A stretch of 64,000 nucleotides of DNA from DAOUET01 sp034430155 (GTDB lineage Bacteria > Chloroflexota > Anaerolineae > Anaerolineales > UBA4823). The DNA lies in the NCBI GenBank assembly GCA_034430155.1, contig DAOUET010000069.1, forward strand, positions 12,019-76,018, written 5' to 3'. Each line of letters begins with the position of its first letter. Positions within the stretch are counted from its first letter, which is position 1. The notes beneath the pieces were generated by a model. The model made no database searches. It was not told the DNA's origin and worked only from the letters and a program-made list of their open reading frames with translations. The translations under genes were made by a program, and so were the position numbers. Below are positions 51,570 to 60,837 of this stretch, piece by piece.

Positions 51570-53234
51570 ATGACGACCAAATATGTTTTTCTTACCGGTG
51601 GAGTGGTTAGTTCAGTTGGCAAAGGCGTTACTGCGGCTGCCATTGGACGCTTGTTGAAAGAACGCGGTTTTTCTGTAGCGGTTCAAAAACTCGATCCTTA
51701 CATTAACGTCGACCCGGGAACGATGAGCCCTTACCAGCATGGCGAAGTTTACGTCCTAGACGACGGCGCTGAGACCGATCTGGACCTGGGTCATTACGAA
51801 CGTTTTATTGATACCAGCCTCAATCAGGTTTGCAATGTCACCACAGGTCAGGTTTATGCAGAAGTGATCGCCAAGGAACGTCGCGGAGATTATCTTGGCG
51901 GCACCATCCAGGTTATTCCTCATATCACTAACGAAATTAAACGTCGAATTGGCTTGGTAGCCAAGACTACTGGCGCTGAGATCGTCATCGTTGAGGTTGG
52001 TGGCACCGTAGGCGATATCGAGTCGCTGCCTTTCCTTGAGGCTCTTCGTCAAATGCGCAGTGATGTCGGGCGCCAAAACAGCCTCTATATTCATGTCACC
52101 TGGTTGCCTCATATCGGCGCCACCGGCGAGCTCAAGACCAAACCTACCCAACACTCCGTCAGGGAGTTACGGTCCATCGGCATCACTCCCGATATGATCA
52201 TTGCCCGTTCCGATCATCCAGTTGATGATGATTTGCGTGAAAAAATCGCCTTATTCTGCGACGTGGAGCGACGCGGGGTTGTGCCCATGATCACCTCCCA
52301 GGTGCTCTATGAGGTCGTCTTGACTCTAGAAAAAGACGGGGTCGGAGATTATCTTCTTGAGCGCTTTGGGCTCAAAGCCCGCCAAAAACCGGATTGGGGC
52401 GTTTGGGAGCATCTGGTTGCCGAGATCCAGCGACCCAAACCAATCGTGAAGATCGCCCTGGTAGGCAAATACGTCGAGCTGCATGATGCTTACATCAGCG
52501 TGCGCGAAGCACTCAATCATGCTGGGCTGGCATTGGGGGTCGAGGTCGAGATCAGCTGGGTACATTCAGCCGAACTAGAAAAAGGGCGCGGTTGGGATAT
52601 CGTTCGCAGCGCAGATGGGATCGTTGTTCCCGGTGGGTTTGGCAGCCGCGGCATCGAAGGTAAAATTCAAACCGCCCGCTATGCCCGACACGAAAAAGTC
52701 CCCTATTTAGGGCTCTGTTTGGGTATGCAGCTGATGGTGATCGAATTTGCCCGGGAGGTCCTGCAGGACGAAGAGGTCAATTCGACCGAGTTTGATCGCT
52801 CCACTCATCACCCGGTCATCGATTTGATGCCCGACCAGCGTGATATCGCTGACATGGGCGGTACGATGCGCTTGGGTTTGTACCCTTGCCAGCTACAGCC
52901 TGGCACTCGCGCCGCCAATGCCTACCAGCAGGACCTTGTGCATGAACGTCACCGTCATCGCTTTGAATTCAACAACGCCTACCGTCAGGTGTTACATAAG
53001 GCCGGCATGCGTTATTCAGGGCTCTCCCCTGATGGTCGGTTGGTTGAAATCGCCGAAATGGATGACCATCCATTTATGCTTGGCACTCAGTTTCATCCCG
53101 AGTTCCTTTCCCGACCGAACCGGCCTCACCCCCTCTTTGTGGCCTTCTTGCAGGCTGTACGAGAACGAGCCGGTTTGATTACACCATTGGAAATCAAAAC
53201 TGTCGAGGTCCAACCCAGCAAGACCGCAGGTTAA
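51570..53234 (+). CDS. pyrG: CTP synthase
   Basis: 554 residues from ATG 51570, four bases after GGAGG. The synthetase domain opens with KYVFLTGGVVSSVGKGVTAA and has DPYINVDPGTMSPYQHGEV; the glutamine amidotransferase domain has Cys383 in LGLCLGMQLMVIEFA and the His/Glu of GTQFHPEFLSRP. It aminates UTP to CTP using glutamine. All key residues are intact. Typical length (530-550) with a short extra tail. Confidence 0.97.
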   Translation: MTTKYVFLTGGVVSSVGKGVTAAAIGRLLKERGFSVAVQKLDPYINVDPGTMSPYQHGEVYVLDDGAETDLDLGHYERFIDTSLNQVCNVTTGQVYAEVIAKERRGDYLGGTIQVIPHITNEIKRRIGLVAKTTGAEIVIVEVGGTVGDIESLPFLEALRQMRSDVGRQNSLYIHVTWLPHIGATGELKTKPTQHSVRELRSIGITPDMIIARSDHPVDDDLREKIALFCDVERRGVVPMITSQVLYEVVLTLEKDGVGDYLLERFGLKARQKPDWGVWEHLVAEIQRPKPIVKIALVGKYVELHDAYISVREALNHAGLALGVEVEISWVHSAELEKGRGWDIVRSADGIVVPGGFGSRGIEGKIQTARYARHEKVPYLGLCLGMQLMVIEFAREVLQDEEVNSTEFDRSTHHPVIDLMPDQRDIADMGGTMRLGLYPCQLQPGTRAANAYQQDLVHERHRHRFEFNNAYRQVLHKAGMRYSGLSPDGRLVEIAEMDDHPFMLGTQFHPEFLSRPNRPHPLFVAFLQAVRERAGLITPLEIKTVEVQPSKTAG

Positions 53235-53240
53235 TAAAGC

Positions 53241-53265
53241 CTTTCGGAAAACCCCTTACCGAAAG
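53241..53265 (-). terminator. Hairpin at the pyrG/plsC convergence
   Basis: CTTTCGG (53241-53247) and CCGAAAG (53259-53265) flank the stop codon of the minus-strand acyltransferase gene; CTTTATT follows on the minus strand. Short stem, tentative. Confidence 0.35.
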
Positions 53266-53942
53266 CCTCTGGGGCGTATGGTGTAAACGCCTCTTAAGTT
53301 TGCAGGCAACATTTCTGCTAGAGTAAACATCAGCTGGTCAGTAAATACCAGCGGGGAGACCCCTTCCTTGGCGCGAATCGGCTTCTTTATAGTAATTGTC
53401 ACGCGTGTCCGCCGGGGAAGATATTTAAACAATCGCTGGGTGCCATCTATTGCCATCAAGACCACTGGGCAATGCGCTGCGATCGCTAAACGAGCCGCGC
53501 CCGTTTTGGCTGGCTGCAGGCCTCGTCCCCGGCTGCGGGTGCCTTCGGGAAAGATTCCCAACACCTTGCCCTGTTCCAACACCTTCATCGCATGCTTCAA
53601 CGCCCACTCGTCTCGCCCTCCCCGCTTCACCGGAAACGACCCTAAGCGGCGAAGGACGGCATCCATAAGCACATTGCGGAAAAGCTCTTCTTTGCCCATA
53701 AAGAAGATCAGTCTCGGAATGGCGAATTGCATTGGGAACATATCAAAACTTGTGAGATGGTTGGCAGCCAGCACCACAGGCCCACTCGCTGGCAGGTTAT
53801 CCATACCGCTCACCTCCATCTCCGAAAAGGATCTAAAGGCTAGTTTTATTATTTGCGTCACACTCCAACGCGTTGGGGTGTTCTCGAAATAGTAACGTTT
53901 GCGATCACGAGGGTCAACTACGATGCTTTTGCCTCCTTCCAT
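53256..53942 (-). CDS. 1-acyl-glycerol-3-phosphate acyltransferase (PlsC-like)
   Basis: 228 residues from the ATG at 53942 (minus), GGAGGAG 11 bases upstream; a longer frame reaches 53981. Acyltransferase motifs in order: NHLTSFD near 80 (H-x4-D), GSFPVKRGG near 118, FPEGTRSRGRGL near 146, and VVLMAIDGTQ near 175. It acylates lysophosphatidic acid in phospholipid synthesis, at the inner membrane face. A family assignment only; the exact acceptor is not proven. Confidence 0.87.
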   Translation of the reverse strand: MEGGKSIVVDPRDRKRYYFENTPTRWSVTQIIKLAFRSFSEMEVSGMDNLPASGPVVLAANHLTSFDMFPMQFAIPRLIFFMGKEELFRNVLMDAVLRRLGSFPVKRGGRDEWALKHAMKVLEQGKVLGIFPEGTRSRGRGLQPAKTGAARLAIAAHCPVVLMAIDGTQRLFKYLPRRTRVTITIKKPIRAKEGVSPLVFTDQLMFTLAEMLPANLRGVYTIRPRGFR

Positions 53943-54104
53943 CTGATAGCTATCTCCTCCGAGGTGGGTGAAGAAAAACAATTCTATGGAGCGCTACCCC
54001 CAACCCACACCCCACCTTGCTATAAGATTGGATGGCGCTTACAGGCTATCTGGTAGGATCCTGACTTGTAGCATGCCTGCTTCAACCATCAAGGTGAATT
54101 GGAT

Positions 54105-54110
54105 TATACT
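54105..54110 (+). promoter_or_regulatory. -10 element candidate for enolase
   Basis: TATACT at 54105-54110 with a weak TTCAAC at 18 bp (54081-54086) would give a 200-base leader. Nothing else is seen in the 53943-54320 spacer. Confidence 0.3.
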
Positions 54111-54320
54111 TTGTGATAGGTAGGTTCATGCACACGAAATTTAAATAAATATCGGTTCTCTACCCGTCCATCGCTGCCAGTATTGCAGCTGGATGCTGGT
54201 ATCCAAACATGAGTCCACTGTATGAAGACCAGCCAGGTGCAAAGCGCGGGGATAGGGGGCTTGAAACTTTTTTCAAGAGAATCGATCATAGAATCATTAT
54301 CCCAAATGAGGTGAAAAAAA

Positions 54321-55610
54321 ATGGAAACGACAATTGAAGATATTATCGCCCGTGAAATCCTTGATTCGCGCGGCAATCCCACTCTAGAAGTGGAGGTTAT
54401 GTTACTGGATGGCAGCTGGGGTCGCGCCGCAGTGCCTTCCGGTGCTTCTACCGGCGTGCACGAAGCCCTAGAGCTGCGCGACGGTGACAAAGGACGTTAT
54501 GCAGGCAAAGGGGTTCTCAAAGCTGTCGATAACGTCAATAGCTCGATTGCCGAGTTGCTCGTCGGTTGGGACGCCACCGAGCAGCAGGCCATTGATCGTG
54601 CTATGCTGGAGCTAGACGGCACGCCCAACAAATCCAAAATCGGAGCCAACGCCATTCTGGGCACCAGCTTGGCGGTAGCCAAGGCAGCGGCTTCTTCCCT
54701 TGAACTTCCACTTTACCGCTATATTGGCGGGGTTTACGCTCACGTATTACCAGTCCCCATGATGAATATCCTCAATGGGGGTGCTCACACCGGTTGGCAG
54801 TCCACCGATGCTCAAGAGTTCATGATCATGCCGTTGGGGGCTGAATCCTTCTCGGAAGGCTTGCGCTGGGGAGCCGAGATTTACCATACCCTTAAAAATG
54901 TTTTGAAAGAACGCGGTTATACGGCTCTGGTTGGAGATGAGGGTGGCTATGCGCCCGCGCTTAAAGCCAACTCTGAAGCTGTAGAAGTGATCCTTGAGGC
55001 CATTCAAAAAGCCGGTTACAAGTCTGGCGAACAGGTCGCTATTGCCCTCGATCCAGCTGCCTCTGAGTTTTTCGAGGCAGATACCGGCCTCTACAATCTT
55101 CGCACCGAGGGAAAGAAGCTCTCTAGCGAGAAGATGATCGATTTCTGGAAATCATGGGTAGATCAATATCCTATCGTTTCCCTTGAAGATGGTCTCGCCC
55201 AGGACGATTGGGAAGGCTGGAAGATGCTCACCCAGCAGCTCGGAGAGCGCCTGCAAATCGTTGGAGATGACCTGCTGGTCACCAATCCCGAGCGTGTTCG
55301 TCGCGCCATTAAGCAAAAGGCTGCCAATGCCTTGCTGGTCAAACTCAACCAAATCGGCACGCTTACTGAAACCATCGAAGCGGTCGAAACCTGCCACCGG
55401 GCTGGCTGGCATGCCGTCACCTCCCATCGATCAGGTGAGACCGAGGACACCACCATTTCTGATCTGGTGGTTGCCCTCAACATGGGTCAGATCAAGACCG
55501 GCGCTCCTGCTCGTTCTGAACGAGTCGCTAAGTACAACCAGCTGCTCCGCATTGAGGCAGAGCTGGGTGATGTCGCTCGCTACGCCGGTTGGAGTGCTCT
55601 AGGAAGGTAG
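54321..55610 (+). CDS. eno: Enolase
   Basis: 429 residues. Landmarks: AREILDSRGNPTLEVEV near 12, PSGASTGVHEALELRDGD near 40, MNILNGGAHTGWQSTDAQEF near 150 (here TGWQSTD replaces the usual ADNxVD), metal Glu in SLEDGLAQDDW, and the signature LLVKLNQIGTLTETI near 337 with SHRSGETED. It converts 2-phosphoglycerate to phosphoenolpyruvate. Start ATG 54321 with AGGTG upstream. Ends before a strong bidirectional terminator. Confidence 0.97.
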   Translation: METTIEDIIAREILDSRGNPTLEVEVMLLDGSWGRAAVPSGASTGVHEALELRDGDKGRYAGKGVLKAVDNVNSSIAELLVGWDATEQQAIDRAMLELDGTPNKSKIGANAILGTSLAVAKAAASSLELPLYRYIGGVYAHVLPVPMMNILNGGAHTGWQSTDAQEFMIMPLGAESFSEGLRWGAEIYHTLKNVLKERGYTALVGDEGGYAPALKANSEAVEVILEAIQKAGYKSGEQVAIALDPAASEFFEADTGLYNLRTEGKKLSSEKMIDFWKSWVDQYPIVSLEDGLAQDDWEGWKMLTQQLGERLQIVGDDLLVTNPERVRRAIKQKAANALLVKLNQIGTLTETIEAVETCHRAGWHAVTSHRSGETEDTTISDLVVALNMGQIKTGAPARSERVAKYNQLLRIEAELGDVARYAGWSALGR

Positions 55611-55698
55611 CTGCTTGTAGCTATTCTGAGGTACAACCCAGGGTTATCTGGTCATCGGTACATTGGCTTGAATTCCCCCATTTTGTTAACTATCACAA

Positions 55699-55736
55699 GG
55701 ATTCGTGGAATAATGCTCCACGAATCCCCCTTTTTT
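55699..55736. terminator. Bidirectional terminator after enolase
   Basis: GGATTCGTGGA (55699-55709) pairs perfectly with TCCACGAATCC (55717-55727), loop ATAATGC, followed by CCC and TTTTTT (55731-55736). Overlaps the stop of the minus-strand zinc-ribbon gene by 2 bases. Confidence 0.88.
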
Positions 55737-56271
55737 ACTCTTCCACCTTCGTGCCCTCTTCTTCATCCACTTCCAGGTCTTCAACCGCCATGGGCCGTAA
55801 AGCCTCATCCAGGGTGAGGTGTTCACGGCGCATGCCTGGTGCTGCCGTCCCACAATAGGGACACAGGTTCCATGGTAGTTCCATCAGCTTGCCGCAGTGA
55901 TGACAATTCTTCTTGAGTTTCGTATGGCAGGTGGGGCATACCATCCAATTCTCCTTAATCCGTCGTCCGCAGCCTGGGCACAAAGGGCTTTCCTCGATCG
56001 CCTGGAGTAGGGCCTCTTCTTCCAGCGTTTGCTGGTACTCATCATCCAAGGTGCGCTGCGGTCGCAAGATCATATAAATCACAATGCCTGGCAAAAAGAG
56101 CACTGCTACGACCAGTACCGCCAATATTCTTACCAGAGGGTCGCGCGCTCGCCTCCGTATATCACGGAAGGTCCAAAATACCAAGCTCAGCCATAGAGCT
56201 GCGAAAAAAGCGCCTCCCCATGCAGTTAGGATTAATAACAGATTACTTAAAAAAGAGGGATCAAAGGTCAT
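55735..56271 (-). CDS. Membrane protein with double zinc ribbon
   Basis: 178 residues. Two N-terminal membrane helices (about 10-30 and 47-68), an acidic linker, then zinc ribbons: CPGCGRRIKENWMVCPTCH near 97 and CHHCGKLMELPWNLCPYCG near 122 (four C-x-x-C pairs), and an acidic Glu-rich tail. Typical of DZANK-type double ribbons. Cytoplasmic ribbon part, unknown partner. Preceded by an extended -10 promoter. Confidence 0.75.
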   Translation of the reverse strand: MTFDPSFLSNLLLILTAWGGAFFAALWLSLVFWTFRDIRRRARDPLVRILAVLVVAVLFLPGIVIYMILRPQRTLDDEYQQTLEEEALLQAIEESPLCPGCGRRIKENWMVCPTCHTKLKKNCHHCGKLMELPWNLCPYCGTAAPGMRREHLTLDEALRPMAVEDLEVDEEEGTKVEE

Positions 56272-56290
56272 CGTCCTCTCCGACTTGGCG

Positions 56291-56299
56291 ATTATAGCA
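56291..56299 (-). promoter_or_regulatory. Extended -10 promoter of the zinc-ribbon gene
   Basis: On the minus strand TGCTATAAT is a perfect extended -10, about 20 bases before the ATG at 56271. Confidence 0.5.
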
Positions 56300-56350
56300 C
56301 GGATACCAACCAGAATACCCGTTTTTGCTTGCCCAAAAATACTTCTTCAT

Positions 56351-56398
56351 GTATATTCAGACGAGAATCCCCTCTATTATCATCCTGCCTGAATATAC
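56351..56398. promoter_or_regulatory. Long-spaced inverted repeat upstream of radC
   Basis: GTATATTCAG (56351-56360) and CTGAATATAC (56389-56398) are a perfect 10-bp inverted repeat with a 28-base spacer, 33 bases before the radC ATG. The spacer contains a TATTAT (-10-like). It may be a two-site operator or a stem. Confidence 0.45.
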
Positions 56399-56431
56399 CT
56401 GGCGACATTAATTTCCATGAAAGGAGGATCC

Positions 56432-57133
56432 ATGAGCGAGCAAGATAATACCTACCGAATCACTGATATGGTCCCCTCCGAGCGACCTCGCGAACGTCTG
56501 GCGCACCATGGTCCACAGGCTCTTTCCAATGCTGAACTGCTGGCGATCTTGCTCAGGGTCGGCGTTTCGGGCGAGAACGCGGTCCAGGTCGGCCTTCGTT
56601 TACTGCGCACCTTCGGTGGCCTCACCGGTTTATACCAAGCTCCGTTCGATGAAGTTTGCGCTCAGCGCGGGGTTGGTCCTGCCAAAGCAGCCCAGCTAAA
56701 AGCTGCTATCGAAATTGGTTACCGCCTCAAATTAGAGAACCCCAATGAACGCACATCCATTCATAGCCCTGAGGATGCCGCTGCTCTGGTTCGCTATGAA
56801 ATGAGCGCTTTCGAGCAGGAACACCTACGAGTAATCTTGCTCGATACCCGCAACCGGGTGCTAGACATCGTCGAGGTTTACCAGGGCTCTTTGAACAGCT
56901 CCCAGGTTAGGATTGGTGAGCTCTTCAAGGCGGCCATCCGTCGCAATGCTGCTGCCATTATTCTCGTGCACAACCATCCCAGCGGAGATCCCGCCCCGAG
57001 TCCGGATGACATCGCCATCACACGCGCTGTGATCCAGTCTGGGAAATTGCTTGATATCGAGGTTTTAGATCACCTGGTAATCGGGCATGGGGGTTATGTA
57101 TCTCTGAAAGAGGGCGGCCTGGGCTTCAATTGA
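56432..57133 (+). CDS. radC: RadC-family JAB-domain protein
   Basis: 233 residues from ATG 56432, AAGGAGG six bases before. N-terminal UPF0758 helical region: PRERLAHHGPQALSNAELLA near 17, then a helix-hairpin-helix-like stretch VGPAKAAQLKAAIEIG near 80. The JAMM metalloprotease-like motif is ILVHNHPSGDPAPSPDD near 175, with the upstream Glu in GELFKAA. Called RadC for historical reasons; a direct repair role is not established. The upstream inverted repeat could regulate it. Confidence 0.9.
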   Translation: MSEQDNTYRITDMVPSERPRERLAHHGPQALSNAELLAILLRVGVSGENAVQVGLRLLRTFGGLTGLYQAPFDEVCAQRGVGPAKAAQLKAAIEIGYRLKLENPNERTSIHSPEDAAALVRYEMSAFEQEHLRVILLDTRNRVLDIVEVYQGSLNSSQVRIGELFKAAIRRNAAAIILVHNHPSGDPAPSPDDIAITRAVIQSGKLLDIEVLDHLVIGHGGYVSLKEGGLGFN

Positions 57134-57153
57134 ACCTTTCCCAAACCCTGGAT

Positions 57154-57444
57154 TTAACCATATTTGACTCGAAAGCCTTCAAAATCTAAGCTGGCTTGCC
57201 CCCATTCGGGTCTGACTTGGGTGACCAATGCAGCGCCTGGTCCTCGTCGCAGAGCGGATAGCAGTTGCTCCAATGGCTCCCGCTCACCCTCAGCCACCAC
57301 TTCTACCGTGTAATCCCAGCGATTACGTACCCAACCACTCAAACCCAACCCATTGGCGTTCCTTATCACAAAGGCGCGAAACCCTACACCCTGCACGTTT
57401 CCCTCTACGATGGCGTGCAAGCGAACTTTACCGGATTCTGCCAT
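57154..57444 (-). CDS. acyP: Acylphosphatase
   Basis: 96 residues, about the family size. The catalytic Arg is in VQGVGFRAFVIRNA near 23, and the Asn in GWVRNRWDYTVEVVAEG near 41. It hydrolyses acyl phosphates. Last gene of the minus-strand run from rseP. Confidence 0.92.
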   Translation of the reverse strand: MAESGKVRLHAIVEGNVQGVGFRAFVIRNANGLGLSGWVRNRWDYTVEVVAEGEREPLEQLLSALRRGPGAALVTQVRPEWGQASLDFEGFRVKYG

Positions 57445-57482
57445 CCATCCCTCCTCTTATCGTTGGCTTCCAAGAGACAATC

Positions 57483-58673
57483 CTATCTGATAAAAACGGT
57501 CAGAGCCAGAGGTACCAAAGCAACGATAAATAGAACCATCCAGGGGAGAAAACCCTTTATGGCTGAGAGGTAGGCATTTTCTCCAAAGATATCTGCACGC
57601 CAACTAATCTCCAGTTGGCTCAGTGTATCCCCGATAGCCAGCTCGCTTCCACGCTCACAGTTTACCCCGGTGGCGTATTGTTTCACCAGGCTATCAAGAC
57701 CCGCAGAGCCAAATTCCTGGTAAAGATAGCCCGTAAAGGAAGCTGATTCGGCATAGGCCAGCAAAACGCCAGAGGCCTCCCGCGGGAAAACCTGGCAAAG
57801 CGAATCTAGGCTGAGCAGATTCCCATTTTCGTAGGCATTATCCAGCAGGATCTGGTAATCAGGATTCGGGTAAAGCTCGTTGATCGACGCCAGCCCCTCC
57901 ACCAGCCAGGCTGGCAGGTTCTTATACCCTCTATCCGTAAACTGGTACAGCAACACATGCATCAGCTCATGCGGGATTTGCCTTTCCATCTCCAGATGTT
58001 GTTCTGGCCCGGGGGGCAGCGATACCAGGATCATCCCCAGGTCAAGAGCAGCATGACCGGCTACCCAGTCCTGCCCGGAGAGACGTAACGTCTCTTGTAA
58101 CCTCTGGGCGTTATCATAAATATAAATATCCACTATCTTTAGTGGCAACACCGGCAGGAAATCCTGCGCTCGTAAAAGCCCGGCTTGCGCCACGTTGATC
58201 ACATCTTGGACGAAGCTGATATCTCCCTCATACCAGTGCACTCGAAAAGTCCCCACTGCTTGCTCTTCCCAATTAAAACGATTATCTACATAATCAAAAG
58301 TAAAATGATCGCTCTGATATTTAGTGCCATCCTGCAGTACGAGATCAAACCAATAAGTCACCTTTGAGAAAGCTCGCAATGGATGTTGGTTTAGATCGTA
58401 AACCAATACCAGGCTGCCTTCCCCTGTGGTAACCGCTTTACCGATATCGACTCGCTGCTGATCGCCTGCCTGCATTAAGACCATCGCTTGCTCTACCGGT
58501 GCCTCTGAAAGGATGCTTGCCCGGAAGGTGATTTCTTTCCCAAACGTGTAGTCCACCTGGGCAGTGACTTGGATGCTTCCCTCAGCCTTTGCGCCAATCA
58601 TCCCTCCTTGCGCCAATCCCAATCCCAGCAGGACAGGTATAAGCAGAAGGGTCTTGAGTCGTCGGCCATGCAT
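57483..58673 (-). CDS. Membrane-anchored metallopeptidase (peptidase MA-like)
   Basis: 396 residues. Signal peptide (about 1-30), a beta-rich N-terminal half, then the zinc motif HELMHVLLYQF near 248-252 (HE-x-x-H) with the third ligand in WLVEGLASINE, and a C-terminal membrane helix (FLPWMVLFIVALVPLALTVF). This layout is that of the peptidase-MA-like gluzincins, predicted to face the exterior. The motif is intact, so it is probably active; substrates unknown. 4-base gap to the AEC transporter gene. Confidence 0.8.
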   Translation of the reverse strand: MHGRRLKTLLLIPVLLGLGLAQGGMIGAKAEGSIQVTAQVDYTFGKEITFRASILSEAPVEQAMVLMQAGDQQRVDIGKAVTTGEGSLVLVYDLNQHPLRAFSKVTYWFDLVLQDGTKYQSDHFTFDYVDNRFNWEEQAVGTFRVHWYEGDISFVQDVINVAQAGLLRAQDFLPVLPLKIVDIYIYDNAQRLQETLRLSGQDWVAGHAALDLGMILVSLPPGPEQHLEMERQIPHELMHVLLYQFTDRGYKNLPAWLVEGLASINELYPNPDYQILLDNAYENGNLLSLDSLCQVFPREASGVLLAYAESASFTGYLYQEFGSAGLDSLVKQYATGVNCERGSELAIGDTLSQLEISWRADIFGENAYLSAIKGFLPWMVLFIVALVPLALTVFIR

Positions 58674-58676
58674 TTT

Positions 58677-59588
58677 TTATGCTCCCAGATATGCCAGCAA
58701 GGGCGTGACCGTGATAGGACTTAATAAGGTGCTGACGAAGACCACGGTACTTACAAAAGAAGGTTCCACGTTGAATTCTGTCGCCAGCACTGTGTTTATT
58801 ACGGCAGTCGGCATGGCCGATTCTGAAATCCCCGCCTGCCTGGCTGCCCCCTGCAATCCAAACAACAAGCTTAAGCCTAAGGCCAATGCCGGGCCTATCA
58901 CCAGTCGCATGAAATTTGTTACTGTCAACGCGCTGATCTGCCCGTCCCATTTTGCGCGCCCCAATTGGACGCCCATTAACACCATCAAGACCGGGATAGC
59001 TGCGTCTCCAAGCAGGTTAACTGTCCTATCCAGCGGTAAGGGCAGCCTCAATCCGAACTCTGTAAAAAGTAAAGCCAGCACCACCGCGTACACCACTGGT
59101 GCTTTGAGCAGGCTTACAAACGCTTCACTCAGACTTGAGGACCCTAATGAGGCGATAACCACTCCTAAGGTGTAAATCAGTATAGCCATCGTCACAAAAT
59201 AAACGCTAGCGTGGGCCAGAGCCTTTTCGCCAAACGCGAAAAGGTTCAGGGAAAGCCCGTAGTTGCCGGCATTGCTGAACATCGTGGTCAGTAGTACTGC
59301 CACTAGTAAGCGGCGATCGAATTGAAGTAGCCGTCCTATAACATAAGTCACTAACCCGAGGATGGCTATACTCACCACAGTAAACCCTGCCATGCGGGCG
59401 ATCTCACTTCCCTTTAGTTGGTTGGAGGTAAGCAGGGAAAAGATCAGACATGGGCTAAAAATGTAGAAAGCTACCTGGGAAATTGGGCGTGGGGTGACTT
59501 CCAGGTATTTTGCGGCAGCATAACCGCTGCCAGCTGCCAAAAATATCGGAAGAATATTATTGCCGAATAATCCCAACAAAGCATTCAA
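58677..59588 (-). CDS. AEC-family (auxin efflux carrier-type) transporter
   Basis: 303 residues with about 10 membrane helices: FLAAGSGYAAAKYLEV at the start, FSNAGNYGLSLNLFAFGE near 110, the conserved central NLLGDAAIPVLMVLMGVQLG near 195, and the end ESAMPTAVINTVLATEF near 255. Members carry malonate, malate and other anions, among them auxin in plants. The substrate here is unknown. Overlaps the HEAT-repeat gene by 4 bases. Confidence 0.85.
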   Translation of the reverse strand: MNALLGLFGNNILPIFLAAGSGYAAAKYLEVTPRPISQVAFYIFSPCLIFSLLTSNQLKGSEIARMAGFTVVSIAILGLVTYVIGRLLQFDRRLLVAVLLTTMFSNAGNYGLSLNLFAFGEKALAHASVYFVTMAILIYTLGVVIASLGSSSLSEAFVSLLKAPVVYAVVLALLFTEFGLRLPLPLDRTVNLLGDAAIPVLMVLMGVQLGRAKWDGQISALTVTNFMRLVIGPALALGLSLLFGLQGAARQAGISESAMPTAVINTVLATEFNVEPSFVSTVVFVSTLLSPITVTPLLAYLGA

Positions 59589-60616
59589 TCAAGCAGATCC
59601 TCATCGTTATCATCTTGGAGGATATCGTCTTCTCCTAGCAGGTCTAGAATTTCCTCCTCGATATCCGTTTCTGTAAAATCAAAAAGCGAGAACAGCTGGA
59701 AATCTTCCGTAAAGGAGAGATTATCCAAAGCATTCTCTAACAGGTCAACCTCATCTTCCTCTTGCGTATTTCTCACCAGGCTCTCCAACCTTTCTCTTAC
59801 ACCCTCACCTCCGATCTGGGAAAGAGCCCAGATGGCTGCCATTCGTACATCCTTAACACTATCGTCCAGCATATCCAGCAAGAACAGGCCCGCCTCCGGT
59901 AATTCCAGCTCGCCGGCTGCGCGAGCTGCTTCAGCCCGTAAGGAAGGATACTTGTTCGTGAGCATCGCCATCACATCGGTTTTCCAACGCTTATCGGCAG
60001 AACGCCCCATGGATAATAGCGCTGTCGCTATCCATTCCTTATCATCTGATGAGAATGCTGTTTTGATCAGCGCCGGGATTTCCTTACGGCTCGAAAAACC
60101 CAACGACTCCAGTGCTCGCTGGCGTACCAAAGACGCCTGGTCGGCTTCCATCGCCTGTAACAATCTCGCCTCGACCTTCCGCTGCATCACCTCCGGCAGC
60201 TCCTCGATTTCGCCCAGATATACATATTGTCCTAAAACCCTGGCGGTTTCGGCCCGCACCTCCTCATTGCTATCTGCCTTTAACATCTGTACAAAGGTAG
60301 ACACCAGATCTGGCAATTCGTATTCGTGCAAGATTCGTACCGCCAATTTACGCACCTTTGGATCTTCATCTTTCAGCGCGTAGCGACCGACTGCTTCAAA
60401 AGAGAGCAGCATATCATCGCTGCCTATTTGCTCCAGGTCTTCTAACAACGCTTGCCGGCGCTGGAGGGGCAGCTTACCCCATACTTCTTCCAGCATAGCG
60501 ATCTCGTTGGCCTCTAAATCGGAGAACCGGTAAAGATAGCCGGGATGTAGAGGTGTTTCCGCGTCCAGAAGGACATCCAGTATCCTCCCAAAAGGTATTT
60601 CAGGTATTGTTGGCAT
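59585..60616 (-). CDS. HEAT-repeat protein
   Basis: 343 residues, almost wholly alpha-helical. HEAT repeats of about 30 residues are visible near 75-300, for instance EEVRAETARVLGQYVYLGE, LVRQRALESLGFSSRKE, PSLRAEAARAAGELELPE and KDVRMAAIWALSQIGGE. The C-terminus is strongly acidic (DLLGEDDILQDDNDEDLLD). It is probably a protein-binding scaffold in the cytoplasm. It lies between rseP and the AEC transporter in the minus-strand run. Confidence 0.82.
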   Translation of the reverse strand: MPTIPEIPFGRILDVLLDAETPLHPGYLYRFSDLEANEIAMLEEVWGKLPLQRRQALLEDLEQIGSDDMLLSFEAVGRYALKDEDPKVRKLAVRILHEYELPDLVSTFVQMLKADSNEEVRAETARVLGQYVYLGEIEELPEVMQRKVEARLLQAMEADQASLVRQRALESLGFSSRKEIPALIKTAFSSDDKEWIATALLSMGRSADKRWKTDVMAMLTNKYPSLRAEAARAAGELELPEAGLFLLDMLDDSVKDVRMAAIWALSQIGGEGVRERLESLVRNTQEEDEVDLLENALDNLSFTEDFQLFSLFDFTETDIEEEILDLLGEDDILQDDNDEDLLD

Positions 60617-60837
60617 GTTCTTATCCGTTCAGGTGTATCGCGTGCAAAGCGCGCTGCCAGAAGAGGCGCTCTACCTTTTTCCTCACCGCACTTCGATTTA
60701 TCCCAATTATACTTACTGACTTCTTTAATAAAGTCGCCAGCTCGAGATCGATCAGCATTTGAGGTAGCCCTGAGGTGTGTAGGCTACTAATGCTGACCTC
60801 TCTTGGCTCGTGGCACGGCTTATTCCAAGGGATCCAA

